64,000 bases of DNA from the NCBI RefSeq assembly GCF_964026545.1, contig NZ_OZ032156.1, forward strand, positions 744,001 to 808,000. The letters run 5' to 3'. A model generated the notes under the pieces. It was given only the letters and a program-made list of their open reading frames with translations, had not been told where the DNA came from and did not search any database. The position numbers and the translations under genes are program-made. The stretch comes from Candidatus Tisiphia endosymbiont of Dioctria linearis. GTDB lineage: Bacteria; Pseudomonadota; Alphaproteobacteria; Rickettsiales; Rickettsiaceae. The stretch's first letter is position 1. Each line of letters begins with the position of its first letter. Below are positions 36,544 through 46,360 of the stretch, one piece after another.

Positions 36544-37928
36544 TTACATAATCTTTCCGATATTTCTATTACTAAATGCTTTAAAAGCCTAATCATCTTT
36601 GCCTCTGGGCTAAGATTTTTAGCTGCCCATTTCTTGATCCATGGTTCTATAAGCTGCCACATATTAATTTCTGGATCGAGCTGTTGTCCCACCCCTTCAA
36701 CTACTACTATAGTTTTCTGTAATAATAGCAATTGTGGTTGCACCTCCATACCAAAATCTTCAGTAATTTTAAATAATTGGGCAAGTAATTTACCTATAGA
36801 AATATTTTTGACAGCATATCCTATAATCGGTTCGCTCACTGCTCTACAGGCTTGGGCAAAAAGATCAAGATCGGTATTTTTATCTATATAACCAGCCCGA
36901 AGATGGACAAGTGCTACTAGCTTATAGTTTTTACTTAGAAAACCAAATAGGCTCTCAGCAATTGCCATTCTATCTTTATCAGATAATCTACCCATAATAC
37001 CAAAATCTATTAACACTATGCTACCATCTGACCTAACTAGAATATTGCCAGGGTGCAAATCTGCATGAAAGAAACCATCTCTATATACTTGATTAAAAAA
37101 CATTACAGCAAATTTCCGAGCTATTTTAGCTAGATCTAAGCCCTGTTCTATCAGCTTATCTCGAGCATAAATTGATGTTCCATCTACCCATTCTGTGGTT
37201 ATTATATATTCATGCGTCAGTTGCCAATAAATTTTAGGAATATATATATCAACATCATTTTGGAAATTGTCAAACAATTCTGAGGCGGCAGCTGCCTCTA
37301 AACGTAGGTCAAGCTCAAACTTCATAGTAGCATTAAATACATCCATTACTGCCACTAATCGTAATCTTTTTAATTTTGTAGATATTCTTGCTACTAGCCT
37401 AGCCAGAATATATAAAAGTTTAATGTCCTTATTATATGTGTGATGAATTTCAGGGCGTAATATTTTTACCGCAACCAACTCGCCTGATTTTAGCCTAGCT
37501 TTGTGTACTTGAGAAATCGACGCCGCCGCAACTGGTATATCCTCAAAGGCGGAAAATAACTCATCGGCACTTTGTCCAAAAGACTCCTCAATAATTTGTC
37601 GTGCGATATCGCTACTAAAAGGCGGCAACTTATCTTGTAGAGATTGCAAATAGTTAGTAATTTTAACTCCGATGAGATCTGGTCTGGTGGAAAGAGTTTG
37701 CCCAAATTTTATATAAACAGGTCCTAATTTTTTAAAACAATCAGTTAACCTCATACCAAAATCGTCTTTTGGTAGTTTAAATAAACCAATCGGATAAACT
37801 ATTATGGTTATCATCCAACCAAGAATTCTTAACCTAGATGGTAATTTTATGGTACCTGGATAAGTCAGAATTTGTTGCTTACTTACCACTCTTAATATAT
37901 GCCAAAAATTCAATAATAAGCTAATCAT
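36540..37928 (-). CDS. ubiB: UbiB/AarF family ubiquinone biosynthesis kinase-like protein
   Basis: 462 residues. The atypical kinase motifs are present: KLGPVYIKFGQTLSTRPDLIG (the KxGQ motif), ASISQVHKARLKSGELVAVKI (Ala-rich loop and Lys), HADLHPGNILV and LIDFGIMG. A hydrophobic segment near the C-terminus is weak. It acts in ubiquinone synthesis, probably by ATP-dependent extraction of lipid intermediates. It overlaps ubiE by 4 bases upstream and xthA by 4 bases downstream. Confidence 0.94.
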   Translation of the reverse strand: MISLLLNFWHILRVVSKQQILTYPGTIKLPSRLRILGWMITIIVYPIGLFKLPKDDFGMRLTDCFKKLGPVYIKFGQTLSTRPDLIGVKITNYLQSLQDKLPPFSSDIARQIIEESFGQSADELFSAFEDIPVAAASISQVHKARLKSGELVAVKILRPEIHHTYNKDIKLLYILARLVARISTKLKRLRLVAVMDVFNATMKFELDLRLEAAAASELFDNFQNDVDIYIPKIYWQLTHEYIITTEWVDGTSIYARDKLIEQGLDLAKIARKFAVMFFNQVYRDGFFHADLHPGNILVRSDGSIVLIDFGIMGRLSDKDRMAIAESLFGFLSKNYKLVALVHLRAGYIDKNTDLDLFAQACRAVSEPIIGYAVKNISIGKLLAQLFKITEDFGMEVQPQLLLLQKTIVVVEGVGQQLDPEINMWQLIEPWIKKWAAKNLSPEAKMIRLLKHLVIEISERLCK

Positions 37929-38689
37929 CTATAACCACTATGAATAGTAGCAACACCTAAATTAAGATTCTTATAACTAACATCGCTAAATCCAGCATCC
38001 TTTAACATAATCGCAAAATTCTCCTGATCTGGGAATAAACTAATACTTTCTACCAAATATTGATAAGCTGCTTCGTTGTTTGCTACAATTTTACCAATCT
38101 TAGGAATAATATTAAACGAATAAAACTGGTATAATTGCTTCAGACCCTCATATTGCATTTTAGAGAATTCTAAACATAGAAATTTGCCCTTGGGCTTTAG
38201 TACGCGATAAGCTTCTTTTAGGGCATTGTCAATTTTTGACACATTTCTAATACCAAATGCTATAGTATAGCAATCGAAACTATTATCAGGAAAAGGTAAT
38301 TTTTCCGCATCAGCTACGACATACTCTAATCCATGTAATATGTTACTATCAACAGCTTTATTACGAGCTATCGTCAGCATGTCTAAATTTATATCACACA
38401 AAGTGACTTGGGGTAATATATTTTGCTCCTTAGCTTGCTTTATTATCCTAAAAGCTATATCGCCGGTGCCACTTGCAACGTCCAATATATTTGATGTTAA
38501 ATTAGGAATTTGCCTAACAAATTGATCTTTCCATAAACGATGTATCCCTAAGCTCATTAAGTCATTCATTACATCATATTCATTAGCAACGCTAGAAAAA
38601 ATATCTCTAACCATATCTCTTTTTTGCTCAAAGGACACTTTGGAAAAACCAAAATTTACTTGACCAGGAAAGTCGTTATTATTATCCAT
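37925..38689 (-). CDS. ubiE: Ubiquinone/menaquinone C-methyltransferase UbiE
   Basis: 254 residues. SAM-binding motif I is ILDVASGTGDIAFRI (about residues 68-82), and YDVMNDLMSLGIHRLWKD with DCYTIAFGIRNVSK and LEFSK are the UbiE family signatures. It methylates the ring of ubiquinone precursors. It is first in the operon with ubiB and xthA, and is divergent from mutM. Confidence 0.96.
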   Translation of the reverse strand: MDNNNDFPGQVNFGFSKVSFEQKRDMVRDIFSSVANEYDVMNDLMSLGIHRLWKDQFVRQIPNLTSNILDVASGTGDIAFRIIKQAKEQNILPQVTLCDINLDMLTIARNKAVDSNILHGLEYVVADAEKLPFPDNSFDCYTIAFGIRNVSKIDNALKEAYRVLKPKGKFLCLEFSKMQYEGLKQLYQFYSFNIIPKIGKIVANNEAAYQYLVESISLFPDQENFAIMLKDAGFSDVSYKNLNLGVATIHSGYR

Positions 38690-38879
38690 ATATTTCTACG
38701 AGTTTATATTATAAATCATTATACTCTTCTATTCTGAAGAATTATTTTAGTATATTACTAATTATAATGTACACTAAGTATTTTATGAAGAATATTTTTC
38801 TGAGATGACTATTAGTGCTAAGTTGTTTATGTGGTATACATGGTATATAATAAATTAACAATAGTAGTAAAATGTAAAA

Positions 38880-39698
38880 ATGCCAGAACTTCCTGAGGTT
38901 GAAACATTAAAACGCTGCCTAGAACAGCGAATAATAGGGGCTACCATAAATAAGCTTGATAAAAGACGGGATAATATACGCTATAGACTGAGCGATCAGT
39001 TAGAATCAGATGTAAAATCAGCAAGAATTATTGCTCTAAAACGTCGGGCAAAATATTTGCTAATTGATCTAGATAATTATTATTCGATTATTGTCCATCT
39101 TGGTATGACGGGTAGACTAACACTACAACCTAGCGATTATCAGCTACAAAAGCATGATCATGTGATTTTTTCTTTGGGGACTTGTGAGAAATTAGTTTTT
39201 AACGATTCACGACGTTTCGGTATGATTTATACTGGGCAAACAAACCTCATTGAAGAAAAATTTTTAGTAAATTTAGGCGTAGAACCTCTGTCAGAGGATA
39301 TGTCTTATGAATATCTAAAAATAAAATTGCTGAATCGCTCTGTTCCGATAAAAAACTTGCTAATGGATAATCGGATTATTGTTGGTGTTGGTAATATATA
39401 TGCCTCTGAGAGCCTTTTTATGGCTAAAATACATCCAGGCAGATTGGGTAGTAGTTTGTCAAACAATGAAATAAGTAATTTGTTGTTAGCCGTCAAACAT
39501 GTCTTAACAAAAGCCATATCAGCAGGCGGAACTACTCTCAAGGATTTTGTTAGTGGCGATAGTAAACCTGGTTATTTCCAACAAGAATTACAGGTCTATG
39601 CACGAGAAAATAAAAAATGTTTAAACTGCCAAGGAATAATAAGGAAAATAAAACAATCCGGTAGGGCTAGTTTCTATTGTGCTACTTGCCAAGAATAA
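38880..39698 (+). CDS. mutM: Formamidopyrimidine-DNA glycosylase
   Basis: 272 residues. The N-terminal PELPEVETL carries the catalytic Pro and Glu, followed by HLGMTGRL and the helix-two-turn-helix region. The C-terminal zinc finger has four Cys (CLNC, then YCATC). It removes 8-oxoguanine and formamidopyrimidines from DNA. It starts at ATG 38880; no strong ribosome site is visible. Confidence 0.96.
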   Translation: MPELPEVETLKRCLEQRIIGATINKLDKRRDNIRYRLSDQLESDVKSARIIALKRRAKYLLIDLDNYYSIIVHLGMTGRLTLQPSDYQLQKHDHVIFSLGTCEKLVFNDSRRFGMIYTGQTNLIEEKFLVNLGVEPLSEDMSYEYLKIKLLNRSVPIKNLLMDNRIIVGVGNIYASESLFMAKIHPGRLGSSLSNNEISNLLLAVKHVLTKAISAGGTTLKDFVSGDSKPGYFQQELQVYARENKKCLNCQGIIRKIKQSGRASFYCATCQE

Positions 39699-39781
39699 TA
39701 GGAAGTAAAAATTCTATCCTTGAAATATACTTAGTTACTAAGTATACTTAGTTGAATTCTGTAAAATAAAAAGAGAATGTT

Positions 39782-40174
39782 ATGGCTAGAATAACGATTG
39801 AAGATTGTATTGGAAAAATTCACGATAGGTTTGAGCTGGTAGCTCTGTCGGCTCAAAGAGCAAATGATATAAATTCTGGTAGCAAAATGACCATTAGTAA
39901 CGTTAAGGGTGATAAGGCAACTGTGCTGGCATTACGTGAAATAGCGGCTGGTCATGTAACAGTTGCTACCCTAAAAGCCCACTTGCTAAAACGCCTTCGA
40001 ACAAAAAATAGAATCGATCCTATCGATGAAGAAAACACTGATTCTTCTCTTGATGATGCTGCAGAAGACTTTGATTATTTACCAAGTGGCTCAGATATAA
40101 GTGTTACCGAGGACTATTCTGATTTAGATGATCAAGTATTTGATGATAATATCAGTGATAACGAACAAAAATGA
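39782..40174 (+). CDS. rpoZ: RNA polymerase omega subunit
   Basis: 130 residues. The omega core is MARITIEDCIGKIHDRFELVALSAQRA and KATVLALREIAAGHV. The C-terminal 45 residues are an acidic tail (DDAAEDFDYL, DYSDLDDQVFDD) longer than in E. coli omega. It stabilises the beta' subunit during polymerase assembly. It overlaps acpS by 4 bases. Confidence 0.93.
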   Translation: MARITIEDCIGKIHDRFELVALSAQRANDINSGSKMTISNVKGDKATVLALREIAAGHVTVATLKAHLLKRLRTKNRIDPIDEENTDSSLDDAAEDFDYLPSGSDISVTEDYSDLDDQVFDDNISDNEQK

Positions 40175-40560
40175 TTATTGGCATTGGTACAGATATAGTA
40201 CAAATTCCAAGAATAGAGAGGATATTAAACCTATATGGTCAACGCTTTATAGACAGAATTCTTTCTAAAGAAGAAGTGCAAAAGCTAACCTCTCTAAGTA
40301 AAGACCGATATGGTTGTTTTTTGGCAAAAAGATTTGCTGCGAAAGAAGCAGTTAGTAAAGCCCTTGGTGTTGGAATTGGCAGAAATTTACGATTTAAAGA
40401 CATCTCTGTATTAAATGATGATTTAGGAAAACCGTTTGTTTGGATTTGCCATCCTGAGAATCCAAACAAATTTGAACAGAATTTTGGACAAATTAAAATT
40501 CACTTATCTATTTCAGACGATTACCCAACTTCTGTAGCGTTTGCAGTCATTACCTCGTGA
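40171..40560 (+). CDS. acpS: Holo-[acyl-carrier-protein] synthase
   Basis: 129 residues. GIGTDIVQIPRIER at the N-terminus has the metal-binding Asp, and FAAKEAVSKALGVGIG is the second conserved block with Glu and Lys. It transfers 4'-phosphopantetheine from CoA to acyl carrier protein. It is coupled to rpoZ, and its TGA is directly followed by the terminal motif of a palindromic element. Confidence 0.95.
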   Translation: MIIGIGTDIVQIPRIERILNLYGQRFIDRILSKEEVQKLTSLSKDRYGCFLAKRFAAKEAVSKALGVGIGRNLRFKDISVLNDDLGKPFVWICHPENPNKFEQNFGQIKIHLSISDDYPTSVAFAVITS

Positions 40561-40721
40561 GAGCGTTCACGGAAAAAAGTTAAAGTACAAGGCGTCATTG
40601 CGAACGTACGTGAGCGTGGCAATCTATTTCTGAGTACTTTTTGGATTTCCGCGTCGCTGTAAAAAGCGGTTCCTCGCTAATAGACGTCTTGCACTTTAAA
40701 CTTTTTTCCATGAAGGTTCAC
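40561..40721. repeat. Composite palindromic element between acpS and tRNA-Cys
   Basis: The left arm GTTCACGGAAAAAAGTTAAA (from 40565) pairs with the right arm TTTAAACTTTTTTCCATGAA (40696-40715) with one or two gaps. Between them lies a CGTCATTGCGA-type palindrome. The element is 161 bases and starts on the base after the acpS stop. The same GCGTTCAC end follows der (3961), xerD (41796) and the element at 29602. Confidence 0.7.
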
Positions 40722-40728
40722 AAATAAG

Positions 40729-40757
40729 TTGCCTTTTCCTCTAATATTGGTTAGGAT
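40729..40757 (+). promoter_or_regulatory. Likely promoter of tRNA-Cys
   Basis: TTGCCT at 40729-40734 and TAGGAT at 40752-40757 are separated by 17 bases, with the tRNA starting 13 bases beyond. The spacing is ideal; the hexamers each match four of six consensus positions. Confidence 0.45.
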
Positions 40758-40769
40758 TCAACGTCTTTG

Positions 40770-40844
40770 GGCTAGGTAGCAAAGTGGTAATGCCGTGGAC
40801 TGCAAATCCTCAATGCGCCGGTTCGATTCCGGCCCTGGCCTCCA
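40770..40844 (+). tRNA. tRNA-Cys (anticodon GCA)
   Basis: The acceptor stem GGCTAGG pairs with CCTGGCC. The D-loop, the anticodon loop with GCA (GGACTGCAAATCC) and the T-arm GCCGGTTCGATTCCGGC are all present. The discriminator base is T, followed by an encoded CCA at 40842-40844. The cloverleaf is complete. Confidence 0.95.
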
Positions 40845-40862
40845 TCAAAAGAATATATTAAT

Positions 40863-41795
40863 ATGCTGGAATTTATTGAACAATTCCTAGAAGCGATGAT
40901 AGCAGAACGTGGAGTAGCTAATAATTCCATAGTTAGTTATAAATGCGATCTATTAGATTTTCAGAAATTTTTATTACAAAATAAATTATTAGAGCTAAAT
41001 ATTAAAGCTGAAAATATTAGAGATTGGGTCGAATATTTAGCAGAAAATGGCTTGCAAGCAAGATCAATTAACCGAAAAATATCAACTATAAAAAACTATT
41101 ATGAATTTTTAATTAGCGAAAAACATACAAATTATAATCCTACTTTGATGGTAGATCTACCAAAATATCAAACTAAACTTCCTGCTACATTATCGATCGA
41201 TCAAATCAAAACTTTACTTTTATATTGTGATCAAGATAAAAGCCCTGATTCCGTACGTCTAAAAGCAATGATTCATTTATTATATGCAAGTGGGTTACGT
41301 GTTTCTGAGCTTGTCAGTATTAGACTAACTGATATTTTAGTAAATCAAATATCCCAAAATATTAAAAGAATATTTTCTATAACTGGTAAGGGCAATAAAG
41401 AAAGAATGGTGATTATCAATGAACAGGCTGCCCTTAGTTTGCTAGATTATTTAACTATTCGCAGTAACTTTGTCAGCAGAAAACATTTAAAAAGTCAAAT
41501 TTACTTATTTTGTTCTTCTGCCGCTAGTGGTCATATGACTAGACAGAATTTTGCAATTCTTTTAAAACAAGCAGCTATTAAGGCTGGGTTAAATCCAGAT
41601 AATATCTCCCCACACACTTTACGTCACAGTTTTGCTAGCCATTTGCTAGAAGGTGGTGCAGATCTTAGAGTAATTCAAGAACTACTTGGGCATGCTGATA
41701 TTAGTACTACCCAAATATACACCCATATCCAAACAAAGCATCTAAAACTTGCCTTAGATCGTCATCCGCTTAAGTCAGCTATAATCAAACGCTGA
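40863..41795 (+). CDS. xerD: Tyrosine recombinase XerD/XerC
   Basis: 310 residues. There is an N-terminal SAM-like DNA-binding domain, then the catalytic residues: Arg in [15 protein letters not shown], Lys in [46 protein letters not shown] with His and the nucleophile Tyr. It resolves chromosome dimers at dif. The tail ([16 protein letters not shown]) is closer to XerD than XerC as I recall them, but the two are hard to separate by eye. It follows tRNA-Cys by 18 bases. Confidence 0.82.
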   Translation: MLEFIEQFLEAMIAERGVANNSIVSYKCDLLDFQKFLLQNKLLELNIKAENIRDWVEYLAENGLQARSINRKISTIKNYYEFLISEKHTNYNPTLMVDLPKYQTKLPATLSIDQIKTLLLYCDQDKSPDSVRLKAMIHLLYASGLRVSELVSIRLTDILVNQISQNIKRIFSITGKGNKERMVIINEQAALSLLDYLTIRSNFVSRKHLKSQIYLFCSSAASGHMTRQNFAILLKQAAIKAGLNPDNISPHTLRHSFASHLLEGGADLRVIQELLGHADISTTQIYTHIQTKHLKLALDRHPLKSAIIKR

Positions 41796-41805
41796 GCGTT
41801 CACAT

Positions 41806-44289
41806 TTATTCTCTTAATTTACCTTGGAATTTCTCGTAAGCAGTTGCAATAACTTCCTGATTTAATAAATTTAAGTCTGCTTCATTTAACGTCCGATCAT
41901 CTGCTTGAAATTGCACTTTAATTGCCACCGATTTTTTACCGGAAGGTAGTTTGTCTCCTGAATAAACATCAAATAGATCAACTGATTTTATCATTTTTTT
42001 ATTAGAATTTTTGATATAAGCAATTATCTTGCCAACCGGTTGCTCTAGATCAACTACAAAAGCATAGTCTCTAAAGGTTGGTTGGAAGTCGGAAACAATA
42101 AAGTCGTCTCTTTTAGCAAATTTTGCTTTAGTAAATGGTATATTGGCAATATTTATCTCAAAGGCAAATATCTGGCAGTCAATATCAAAATATTTTAATA
42201 TAGAGGGATGAATTTGTCCAAAATATGCTATGACATTCTTACCAAGTTTTATAATGTTTGAGTTTGTCGGATGGTAATAAGGTAAATCAACAGGAGCAAA
42301 TTGGCACTTATCAATAGGCAAACCTGCATAATTTAAAACATTTTCTAAGTCAGATTTAATGTCAAAAACATCTACGGGGCGGGCTGTAGAATGGCAATCT
42401 TTTTCGTTATATAGCCCACATCTTACCGCCGAAGCAAAAATCAATTCACCATCGGATGTGCAAGAGTTAAAGATTGGCCCCAATTCCATCAAAGCAATAT
42501 CTTTAATGGATCTTGTTAGATTCTTTTGCACTAATTTAAGTAATTTGGCAATGATGCTAGGTCGCATATAATTATTATCAACATTAATAGGATTTAGCAA
42601 AAATAGCTCCTCTTTTATTGGAGCAAATAATTTTGCTATTTCACTATCCATGAATGAGTTTGTTACTACCTCATCATACCCGCAACTGGCTAAAATTCTT
42701 TTAATATCAGAAACTCTTCGTTGTTCTTTAGGTACAATCCTTGCTAATTGTATCTCTGGTAATTTAACCGGATGTAACTTGTCATAACCGTAAATACGAA
42801 CAATCTCTTCAACAATATCTTCTTTAATTGTGATGTCATGTCGCCAGGAGGGTATGGTAAGTTTGAGACTATCACCTACATAGTCAATTGATGAAAAGTT
42901 GGGGACGTTGTCGCTCAATGCTCGCCTATTACTTATAGGCGTCGCTCCATCGTTCCTAGCCCCAAATTCTCCTGAATTGACTATATCTACAATAAAACCA
43001 AGCTTCTTTAGAATATCACAAATCTCGGTTTTGCTTAGGTTTAGACCGGTTATTTTAGCTAGGCAATTGATAGGGAAGTTCAGGGATTTTTGCTCAAGGT
43101 TGAGTTCCCCATTATACACTATATCAGAAATTTCACCTCCACAAATAGCTAAAATCATTTTACTTGCAATATTTAAGGCTTTTAAGGTAAAATTTTGATC
43201 AATATTACGTTCAAAACGATAACGCGAATCAGTATCAATCTGCAGACGCCTACCAGTTTTAGTAATATATTTAGCAGAAAAACATGCCGCTTCTAGCAGA
43301 ATATTTTGCGTTTCAAGCCCACAACTACTACTATCTCCTCCTATAATACCAGCAAGAGCAAGTACTTGTCCGTCATCTTGAACTACCAAATCTCCTGCAT
43401 CTAAATCATATTCTTTGCCATTTAAAGCTGCAAATTTAATTTTTTCTTTAACAGTTGCAACTTGGATATTATCTGATAATTTACTTCTATCATAGGCATG
43501 CATTGGTTGCCCGAAGCTATATGATATGTAGTTAGTAACGTCCACTATAGCCGAAACTGGTTTTACGCCAATATTTTGCAATAACTGTTTTAACCAATCA
43601 GGGCTTAGCTTATTTTGTAAATTTCTTATTTCTCGAAATCCGAATAAAGGACACGCCTCTTTATTTTCTACTTGTAAACTCAAGCTAGATTTAAATTCTC
43701 CGGCAATTTCCGCTATCTCTAGTTCTTTAAGTGTACCAATACCACTAGCAGCAAGATCTCTAGCTATACCATAGACGCCAAGAGCATCGCCACGATTGGG
43801 GGTAACATTAATATCAAAGACAGGATCATTATACCCATAATATTGTATAAGTGACTCGCCTACTTTAGCCTCTTGCGTCAGTTCTATGATACCTTCTGAA
43901 TTAGTACCAAGTAATAATTCCTCTTCCGAACATAGCATACCACAACTTTTTTCTCCACGAATTACCGATTCTTTAATTTTAAATTTACCATTTGGAATTT
44001 CACAGCCAATTTTTGCCAATACTACTTTAATATTCTCCCTAGCATTACTTGCTCCGCAAACTATCTGTAAAATTCCTTCATTAGTTTGGACTTGACATAT
44101 CTTAAGTTTATCCGCCGAAGGATGGGGTTTAGTAGTTAGTATGTGAGCTACTTCAAAATCTTTCAGCTCCGCCCTTCTATCTACGATTTCTTCTACTTCT
44201 AGACCGAGCATAGTCAAGCACTCGGCAATACCTGCAACAGAAACATCTGTATCTAAGAATTTTTTTAACCATGATAGAGTAAATTTCAT
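41806..44289 (-). CDS. pheT: Phenylalanyl-tRNA synthetase beta subunit with an in-frame palindromic-element insert
   Basis: 827 residues. The N-terminal tRNA-binding (EMAP-like) domain is [23 protein letters not shown], followed by the B3/B4 editing region ([18 protein letters not shown]), the B5 domain and the C-terminal anticodon-binding FDX-ACB fold. Residues about 435-470 ([20 protein letters not shown] and following) are foreign: they are the translation of the TATAGTCAATTGA element and fall in the B5 region. The frame resumes cleanly. It is coupled to pheS by a 4-base overlap. Confidence 0.95.
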   Translation of the reverse strand: MKFTLSWLKKFLDTDVSVAGIAECLTMLGLEVEEIVDRRAELKDFEVAHILTTKPHPSADKLKICQVQTNEGILQIVCGASNARENIKVVLAKIGCEIPNGKFKIKESVIRGEKSCGMLCSEEELLLGTNSEGIIELTQEAKVGESLIQYYGYNDPVFDINVTPNRGDALGVYGIARDLAASGIGTLKELEIAEIAGEFKSSLSLQVENKEACPLFGFREIRNLQNKLSPDWLKQLLQNIGVKPVSAIVDVTNYISYSFGQPMHAYDRSKLSDNIQVATVKEKIKFAALNGKEYDLDAGDLVVQDDGQVLALAGIIGGDSSSCGLETQNILLEAACFSAKYITKTGRRLQIDTDSRYRFERNIDQNFTLKALNIASKMILAICGGEISDIVYNGELNLEQKSLNFPINCLAKITGLNLSKTEICDILKKLGFIVDIVNSGEFGARNDGATPISNRRALSDNVPNFSSIDYVGDSLKLTIPSWRHDITIKEDIVEEIVRIYGYDKLHPVKLPEIQLARIVPKEQRRVSDIKRILASCGYDEVVTNSFMDSEIAKLFAPIKEELFLLNPINVDNNYMRPSIIAKLLKLVQKNLTRSIKDIALMELGPIFNSCTSDGELIFASAVRCGLYNEKDCHSTARPVDVFDIKSDLENVLNYAGLPIDKCQFAPVDLPYYHPTNSNIIKLGKNVIAYFGQIHPSILKYFDIDCQIFAFEINIANIPFTKAKFAKRDDFIVSDFQPTFRDYAFVVDLEQPVGKIIAYIKNSNKKMIKSVDLFDVYSGDKLPSGKKSVAIKVQFQADDRTLNEADLNLLNQEVIATAYEKFQGKLRE
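42880..42985 (-). repeat. Palindromic element, TATAGTCAATTGA family, in frame inside pheT
   Basis: Begins ATAGTCAATTGATGAAAAGT and ends CCTGAATTGACTATA, with the inner palindrome CGCCTATTACTTATAGGCG. On the minus strand it encodes [20 protein letters not shown] followed by [12 protein letters not shown] with no stop. Confidence 0.93.
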
Positions 44290-45335
44290 CTTGTTAACCC
44301 CCCAGCTAGAGTTGGTATATCAAAAGCAGAGAAATTATAGTGTTTTAACCATCTTATATCTCCTTCAAAAAATTGTCTAAGATCTTTGATCCCGTATTTT
44401 AACATAGCAAAACGTTCAACACCTAGCCCAAAAGCAAATCCTTGATAATGATCACTATCTATATTAACATTTTTCAGAACGTTTGGATGAACCATACCGC
44501 AACCAAGTACCTCAAGCCATTTATTACTATCTGGCATCTTAATATCCACTTCGGCAGATGGTTCAGTAAATGGGAAGAAACTTGGTCTAAAACGTATTTC
44601 AATATTTGTTTGTTCAAAAAAGTCTTTGATAAATTCCGTGATAAGGTATTTTAAATGCCCCATATTAATATTTTCATCGAGTACTAGACCTTCAATCTGG
44701 TGGAACATTGGTGTATGCGTCATATCGGAATCTGATCTATAAGTTCTACCAGGAGCAATAAACCTAAAAGGCGGTTTATCATTTTGCATGGTTCTAATTT
44801 GTATTGTTGAAGTGTGGGTACGTAGTAACAGAGGATCGGCTCCTTCTTTTGCTTTTAGGTAGAAAGTGTCATGCATCTGCCTGGCAGGGTGGTCTTCATA
44901 AAAATTGAGGGCAGTAAAATTATACCAGTCATTTTCGATATTTGGACCATCCTTAATGGTTAGCCCAAATTTTGCAAATATTTGAATTAATTCTTCGGTA
45001 GCTTGGGTAATGGGGTGAATGCTGCCCTTCTTGTGCTGTCTAGCTGGAATGGTTAAATCTGTCTTTTCTTCAGCAAATTGCTTATTTAATTCAAATTCCT
45101 CCAAAATAGTTTGTTTTGCTTGTAGCAAATTACTAATCTGCTCTTTAAGCAGATTAACTATCTCACCTAACTTTTTGCGATCATTTGGTTCAAGATCGCC
45201 CAGTTTTTTCATTTCTTGAGTGAGTAAGCTTTTTTTGCCAAGAAACTCTACCCTAATTTGTTGCAATCCTGATAAAGTTTGAGTTGCCTCTATACTGCTT
45301 TGAGCAGATTCTAATATTTGGTTTAGATTATCCAT
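44286..45335 (-). CDS. pheS: Phenylalanyl-tRNA synthetase alpha subunit
   Basis: 349 residues, standard length. An N-terminal coiled coil (residues about 1-90) is followed by class II motifs: [12 protein letters not shown] with [12 protein letters not shown] (motif 1-2 region), [21 protein letters not shown] (motif 2) and [18 protein letters not shown] (motif 3). With PheT it charges tRNA-Phe; a tRNA-Phe gene lies at 50794-50866. Confidence 0.97.
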   Translation of the reverse strand: MDNLNQILESAQSSIEATQTLSGLQQIRVEFLGKKSLLTQEMKKLGDLEPNDRKKLGEIVNLLKEQISNLLQAKQTILEEFELNKQFAEEKTDLTIPARQHKKGSIHPITQATEELIQIFAKFGLTIKDGPNIENDWYNFTALNFYEDHPARQMHDTFYLKAKEGADPLLLRTHTSTIQIRTMQNDKPPFRFIAPGRTYRSDSDMTHTPMFHQIEGLVLDENINMGHLKYLITEFIKDFFEQTNIEIRFRPSFFPFTEPSAEVDIKMPDSNKWLEVLGCGMVHPNVLKNVNIDSDHYQGFAFGLGVERFAMLKYGIKDLRQFFEGDIRWLKHYNFSAFDIPTLAGGLTR

Positions 45336-45770
45336 AATAAGTTAATTTAAGTAATAATATCAAGTAAATTAAAGGAGATTAGACTAAGTTTCATCAGATG
45401 TCTAGACTAAATAAATTATTATTGTTGTTGTTTAACGGATTAAACTAACCCGACTAGCATTAAGCAAAATTCACAGATGTTTATTAGTGAGGAGATACTT
45501 TAGTAGCGACGAAGCAATTGTAAGTTAAAAGTATGGTATATAGATATTGAAGCTAATGTAAATAGTGGTTTATATTGACTTTAAGGGGTATTCAGCAATA
45601 GCCATAATAATGACTATTGTTGTGTGGGTGTGAGCGACCGTGTAGCAATTAGTTTTAAGACCGAATGGATCCTGGTACTCTAGCCCAAATCCCCGAGACG
45701 TTTGAATAGTTGATAGGGATGCTTTTGCACGCCCGCTTACAATCGTAAACATTAAATATCTCGAGGTATG
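45336..45770. other. Intergenic region upstream of pheS without a recognisable gene
   Basis: Fragments of repeats are visible: GAGGAGATACTTTAG with GCGACGAAGCAATTG near 45490-45522, part of the CGTCATTGCGAG family. The TAGACTAAG and TCTAGACTA pieces at 45378-45407 recall RPE1 ends. A minus-strand reading frame at 45570-45866 has no family resemblance and overlaps the transposase stub. Nothing else is supported. Confidence 0.5.
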
Positions 45771-45771
45771 T

Positions 45772-45843
45772 ATGCTATTATATAATAATTTTATCGGTCT
45801 TGATATAGGAAAATTCAATTTTGTTGTGCAATTCATGGTATAG
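45772..45843 (+). pseudogene. IS110-type transposase, N-terminal stub
   Basis: ATG 45772 opens 23 codons, MLLYNNFIGLDIGKFNFVVQ and then a stop. FIGLDIGK followed by FVV is the start of the DEDD domain of IS110-family transposases. The rest of the gene is gone, so this is a remnant. Confidence 0.65.
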
Positions 45844-45890
45844 CTAATCTTATAGCCAAATCCCAATAAATATGATATAATGATGTCATT

Positions 45891-46020
45891 ATGACATATT
45901 CAATAGATTCTCGAAAGAAAGTATTTAAGATAAAAGAAAAAGAAGGGTTAAGTTTTGCAGAAACATAGAAACTTTTTAGTACATTGAACCTTCTTTATTG
46001 CTCAATTATTCTTACCATAG
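45891..46020 (+). pseudogene. IS630-type transposase, N-terminal stub
   Basis: ATG 45891 opens MTYSIDSRKKVFKIKEKEGL followed by SFAET and a TAG at 45966-45968. The frame continues with KLFST. This matches the helix-turn-helix start of IS630-family transposases (xYSxDxRxKV, SFAEAxKxF). Only the first 35 or so codons remain. Confidence 0.7.
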
Positions 46021-46033
46021 CTTTATCTTTATA

Positions 46034-46360
46034 TCAAATTATTTTGTTAAAAGTGCCATATATTGTAGTTTTTATGCTATGTATAGCCTTAAAACCTAGA
46101 TAAACCGAAATACGCTCAATGATTATCTGTTGATAGTATGATATTTCTAAAGCAATGCTCGAATTTTCTGCTTGTACATGTAAAATATTTATTAGCTGTC
46201 CTTTCTCTTTAATTTTAGATATTTTTAGAGGGGTAGTTTTGCTACTAAATTTTGCTCCAACAATCTTGTTCCAATTAATCATAATTTCTGCAAGCAATGG
46301 GTGCTGCTTGCCAAAAATTCGTCTAATAATTATGTTGATGTCATGGCTGAGTGGTTTCAT
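46034..46360 (-). CDS. DUF721/DciA-like protein
   Basis: About 108 residues from the ATG whose complement is at 46358-46360 (a TTG at 46366 adds two). The stretch LSHDINIIIRRIFGKQHPLLAEIMINWNKIVG resembles the start of DUF721 proteins (xxLxxxWxxIVG), followed by VQAENSSIALEISYYQQIIIERISVYLG. DciA proteins load the replicative helicase in many bacteria; this one is short and the link is by family resemblance only. It overlaps the transferase gene upstream. Confidence 0.6.
   Translation of the reverse strand: MKPLSHDINIIIRRIFGKQHPLLAEIMINWNKIVGAKFSSKTTPLKISKIKEKGQLINILHVQAENSSIALEISYYQQIIIERISVYLGFKAIHSIKTTIYGTFNKII

Noticed and set aside
45570..45866. Minus-strand frame of 98 codons
   Set aside because: No family resemblance, no ribosome site, and it overlaps the clear IS110-type stub on the other strand.
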